Shown here piece by piece: positions 39,417 through 42,030 of a stretch of DNA of 42,030 nt. A program made the position numbers and the translations under genes. The stretch is from Candidatus Pacearchaeota archaeon CG06_land_8_20_14_3_00_35_12. GTDB taxonomy: Archaea; Nanobdellota; Nanobdellia; Pacearchaeales; PEVX01. The notes under the pieces are model-generated. The model did not search any database, was not told the origin of the DNA, and saw only the letters and a program-made list of their open reading frames with translations. The stretch is from positions 1 to 42,030 of the forward strand of contig PEVX01000025.1 of the NCBI GenBank assembly GCA_002780285.1. The letters are read 5' to 3'. Position 1 is the first letter of the stretch, and every line of letters starts with the position of its first letter.

Positions 39417-42008
39417 TTAAATTATTTTGACTTTTTTGTCGTCGAGAATTGGGGCTGCCTCAAGCTTTGCAAGGTCGCCGTCAGATATCTCTATGTCCTC
39501 TGGCTCTATGTTTCCAAGCTCGCCATCACTTATTTCATTGACTACAAGCTCGTCAATTGCATCCTCTGAAGGATCATTTTCCTCCTGCTCTTCTTTTTTC
39601 GCGAGCTCTGCCTCAATTTTTGCGACAATCTCAGAAATTTTCTTTGCAGCGTCGGCATTTGTTGAAATACTTTCAATGCCTTCTCTTACAAGGAATTCTG
39701 CCATTTCAGGCCTGCTGCCTGCCTGGCCGCAGATGCTTGATTCAACATTATATTTTTTGCATGCTCTTATTACCTGTGAAATTTCCCTTAGAACAGCAGG
39801 ATTCATCTCGTCATATAATGACTGAACCTGTTCATTTCCCCTGTCAATCGCCAGAGTATATTGAGTCAAATCATTAGAGCCTATGCTTATGAAATCAACA
39901 TGCCTGCAGATATCCTCTATAATTTCTGTCGCGGCAGGAGTTTCAATCATCACTCCGAATTGGAATTTTTCCCTTGGAAGTTCAAGCATTCCCATTTCAT
40001 CACAGATTTTTTTTGCTTTTTTGACCTCTTCAACACTGATAACCTGAGGAAGCATTATTCCAATTTTATAACCTTCCTCAACAGCCTGTTTTACTGCTTT
40101 TAATTCTGCCTTAAGAATATCTGGATATGTCAATGACATTCTTATTCCGTGCATGCCAAGCATTGGATTTGCCTCTTGTTTCTGAGGCGCTCCCTGCAAA
40201 TTCTTGTATTCATCGCTTCTGATGTCAGAAGTCCTGACCCATATGAATTTGTTTGGCCAGAATCTCGCGATTTTTGTTATTCCCTCATTCAAAATTGAAG
40301 TGTATTCCTGCAAATTGTTCTCTTGCATGAATTTGAATGGATGCTTTCCGCCTTCGGCGATTATTCCTTCAATGCGCACAAGCCCAACGCCATCTGCATT
40401 TGTTTTTGCTGCGCGCTCTGCAAAAGATGGAAGGTCTGTGATAACTTTTATTTTTGTTCTTGTTTTTATTGTGATTGGTTCGATTTCAAGGCTTCTTTTT
40501 ATTTCTGCTTTTGCTTCTGGAATTCCTTTTCCTTGACTTTCAGCCTTGATTATTCCCTCATAGACTTTTCCGTTTGTTCCGTCGACAGTGACTGACTGAT
40601 TTTCTTTTAAAATCTCAGTGGCATTTCTCGTTCCAACAACACAAGGAATCCCCATTTCTCTGGAAACTATGGCTGCATGGGCTGTCATTCCGCCTTCGTC
40701 TGTAACGATTCCATTGGCTTTTTGCATTGTGACAACCATGTCGGGATTTGTCATTACAGTCACAAGGATATCTCCTTGCTGAATTTTTGAAAGCTCTGAC
40801 ATATTTCTGATAAGCTTTACTTTTCCCTCGCTGATTCCGGGCGAAGCTGGAAATCCTTCAACAAGAATCTTTGCCTTGCTTACTTCAAGCTTTTCAATCT
40901 TTTTTTCACTTGTCGTGACCGGACGTGTTTGAACAATGTAAATCTGCCCTGCTTCAATTGCAAATTCAATATCCTGATGATTTTTGTAATGCTCCTCAAT
41001 TCTTGCGCCGTAATTTGCAAGATTTCTCACTTCCAAATCAGTCAATACTTGGCTTGTTACTTTGAAAGGCGGAAGCTGCAGTTTTACTGTCTGCCCGCTT
41101 GCCGATTTCATGAAAATAATTTTTTTATGCCCTATCTTTTTTTCTTTTATCATCCTTGTTGCCTTGTCAATAACATATGTGTCAGGTTCTATAGCGCCAG
41201 AAACAATTCCTTCTCCTAATCCAAAAACAGATTCTATGACTATCTCATTTGGATTGTTTGTGACAGGATTTATTGTGAACATAACCCCGCTTTTGTCAGA
41301 ATTAATCATCTTCTGGACAACTACTGCAATAAATGCTGTTTCATGCTTGAAACCGCGTTTTTCTCTGTAATAAATTGCCCTCGCTGTGAATAAAGAAGCC
41401 CAGCATTTTTTTACAGATTCAATTAAATTGCTGCTTCCTTTGATATTCAGAAAAGTTTCCTGCTGGCCTGCGAAACTTGCAGTCTTCAAATCCTCTGTTG
41501 TTGCTGAAGAACGCACTGCGACAAAAGGCGGCTCTGTCATTCTCAAAATTTTCATGACATCGCTTGATGCTTCTTCAAGAGCTGCCTTGTCTACTGTCAA
41601 ATTTTCATATGCCTCCATTATTTCCTGTTTCATGTCATCAGGCATCTCTGCTTTTTCAACAATGTATTGGATTTCTTTTGCTTTTGTTTCCAATTGCTGT
41701 GTATTTTCAATAGTGATTTCTTTAATCATAGAATCAATTTTTTGCGCAATTCCTGAAGTTTGAAGAAAATGAGAATAAGCCTGCGCTGTTATGACAAATG
41801 CCGGGGGAACAGGCAATTTAAAATTAAACATTTCTGCAAGATTTGCTCCTTTTCCTCCTGCGACAGGAATTGAATCTTTGCTTAATTCAGAAAGCCATTT
41901 GACATATTTTGTCTCAATAGGAGCAACTGGCTGAGGCTTCAGCCTTGGATCTCTTTCGTTTCTTCCTGGAAAATTTCTTTGAGGTGCTCTTTTAACCTCT
42001 TCAGTCAT
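39417..42008 (-). CDS. ppsA: Phosphoenolpyruvate synthase
   Basis: This 863-residue enzyme makes PEP from pyruvate and ATP. The ATP-grasp domain begins near 43 (SIPVAGGKGANLAEM). The phosphohistidine is His444 in GGMTAHAAIVSRE. The PEP/pyruvate barrel has GSNDLTQYTLAIDR and the catalytic Cys760 in SICGQAGS. Two extensions are unusual: about 30 residues at the N-terminus and about 55 acidic residues at the C-terminus (from about 808) holding two copies of an EISDG-x-L unit. It is the gluconeogenic entry enzyme, or could run in reverse. The promoter lies at or beyond the window edge. Confidence 0.95.
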   Translation of the reverse strand: MTEEVKRAPQRNFPGRNERDPRLKPQPVAPIETKYVKWLSELSKDSIPVAGGKGANLAEMFNFKLPVPPAFVITAQAYSHFLQTSGIAQKIDSMIKEITIENTQQLETKAKEIQYIVEKAEMPDDMKQEIMEAYENLTVDKAALEEASSDVMKILRMTEPPFVAVRSSATTEDLKTASFAGQQETFLNIKGSSNLIESVKKCWASLFTARAIYYREKRGFKHETAFIAVVVQKMINSDKSGVMFTINPVTNNPNEIVIESVFGLGEGIVSGAIEPDTYVIDKATRMIKEKKIGHKKIIFMKSASGQTVKLQLPPFKVTSQVLTDLEVRNLANYGARIEEHYKNHQDIEFAIEAGQIYIVQTRPVTTSEKKIEKLEVSKAKILVEGFPASPGISEGKVKLIRNMSELSKIQQGDILVTVMTNPDMVVTMQKANGIVTDEGGMTAHAAIVSREMGIPCVVGTRNATEILKENQSVTVDGTNGKVYEGIIKAESQGKGIPEAKAEIKRSLEIEPITIKTRTKIKVITDLPSFAERAAKTNADGVGLVRIEGIIAEGGKHPFKFMQENNLQEYTSILNEGITKIARFWPNKFIWVRTSDIRSDEYKNLQGAPQKQEANPMLGMHGIRMSLTYPDILKAELKAVKQAVEEGYKIGIMLPQVISVEEVKKAKKICDEMGMLELPREKFQFGVMIETPAATEIIEDICRHVDFISIGSNDLTQYTLAIDRGNEQVQSLYDEMNPAVLREISQVIRACKKYNVESSICGQAGSRPEMAEFLVREGIESISTNADAAKKISEIVAKIEAELAKKEEQEENDPSEDAIDELVVNEISDGELGNIEPEDIEISDGDLAKLEAAPILDDKKVKII

Positions 42009-42030
42009 TTTTGCGACAAGATATTCTGCG

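Noticed and set aside
1-42030. tRNA genes, rRNA genes and CRISPR arrays
   Set aside because: I looked for T-arm-like GGTTCGA patterns, regularly spaced repeats and rRNA-like GC-rich blocks and found none that hold up.

Overview
The window looks like a compact, AT-rich chromosome segment of an archaeon, most plausibly a DPANN lineage of the Woesearchaeota/Pacearchaeota type (inference from gene content, not a phylogeny). Supporting signs are an archaeal threonyl-tRNA synthetase with a DTD-like editing domain, an archaeal-type glutamyl-tRNA synthetase, the wyosine enzyme Taw1, archaeal Elp3, a DUF5654 protein, and many genes whose ATG lies about 25 nt downstream of a TATA-like box (leaderless transcripts). 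Genes are tightly packed, with overlapping stop/start codons and convergent pairs with no spacing. I saw no tRNA, rRNA, CRISPR array or complete insertion sequence.

Layout. 1-1240: a glycosyltransferase bounded by a GC-rich 11-bp inverted repeat, then a structured noncoding stretch. 1.5-3.9 kb: thioredoxin, a small membrane protein, a cold-shock protein, a membrane protein and a flavoprotein. 3.95-7.2 kb: a copper-handling operon (HMA-like membrane protein, small Cys-rich protein, CopA ATPase). 7.28-13.2 kb: a six-gene operon (ArsR-type regulator, cysteine desulfurase, a fused ferredoxin:thioredoxin reductase-CO dehydrogenase, a DUF1858 redox protein, an IscU scaffold interrupted by an intein, and a membrane-anchored winged-helix protein). 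13.3-14.6 kb: ferredoxin and small Cys-rich proteins. 14.7-17.7 kb: surface proteins. 17.7-27.2 kb: translation and tRNA modification genes (taw1, thrS, elp3, gltX) with a cyclase-like protein and two exported or membrane proteins. 27.2-30.4 kb: two exported proteins with NlpC/P60-like and lytic-transglycosylase-like domains, then a signal peptidase II. 30.4-36 kb: lineage-specific proteins, a xylose-isomerase-like TIM barrel and a nucleotidyltransferase. 36-39.3 kb: small unknown proteins and two paralogous methyltransferases. 39.4-42 kb: PEP synthase.

The most interesting part is the 7.3-13.2 kb operon. It joins sulfur mobilisation (IscS), a scaffold (IscU), a CODH with a complete set of C-cluster ligands fused to a disulfide reductase domain, and a disulfide carrier-like protein. 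No acetyl-CoA synthase, CooC or CooF is nearby. I infer a redox unit in which electrons from CO oxidation, or reverse flow, reduce disulfides or persulfides, possibly for Fe-S assembly. The scaffold carries a 380-residue intein immediately before its first cluster-ligating cysteine, so functional IscU requires splicing. A Cys-rich ArsR protein and an inverted repeat between the TATA box and the leaderless start suggest metal-, Fe-S- or redox-controlled autoregulation.
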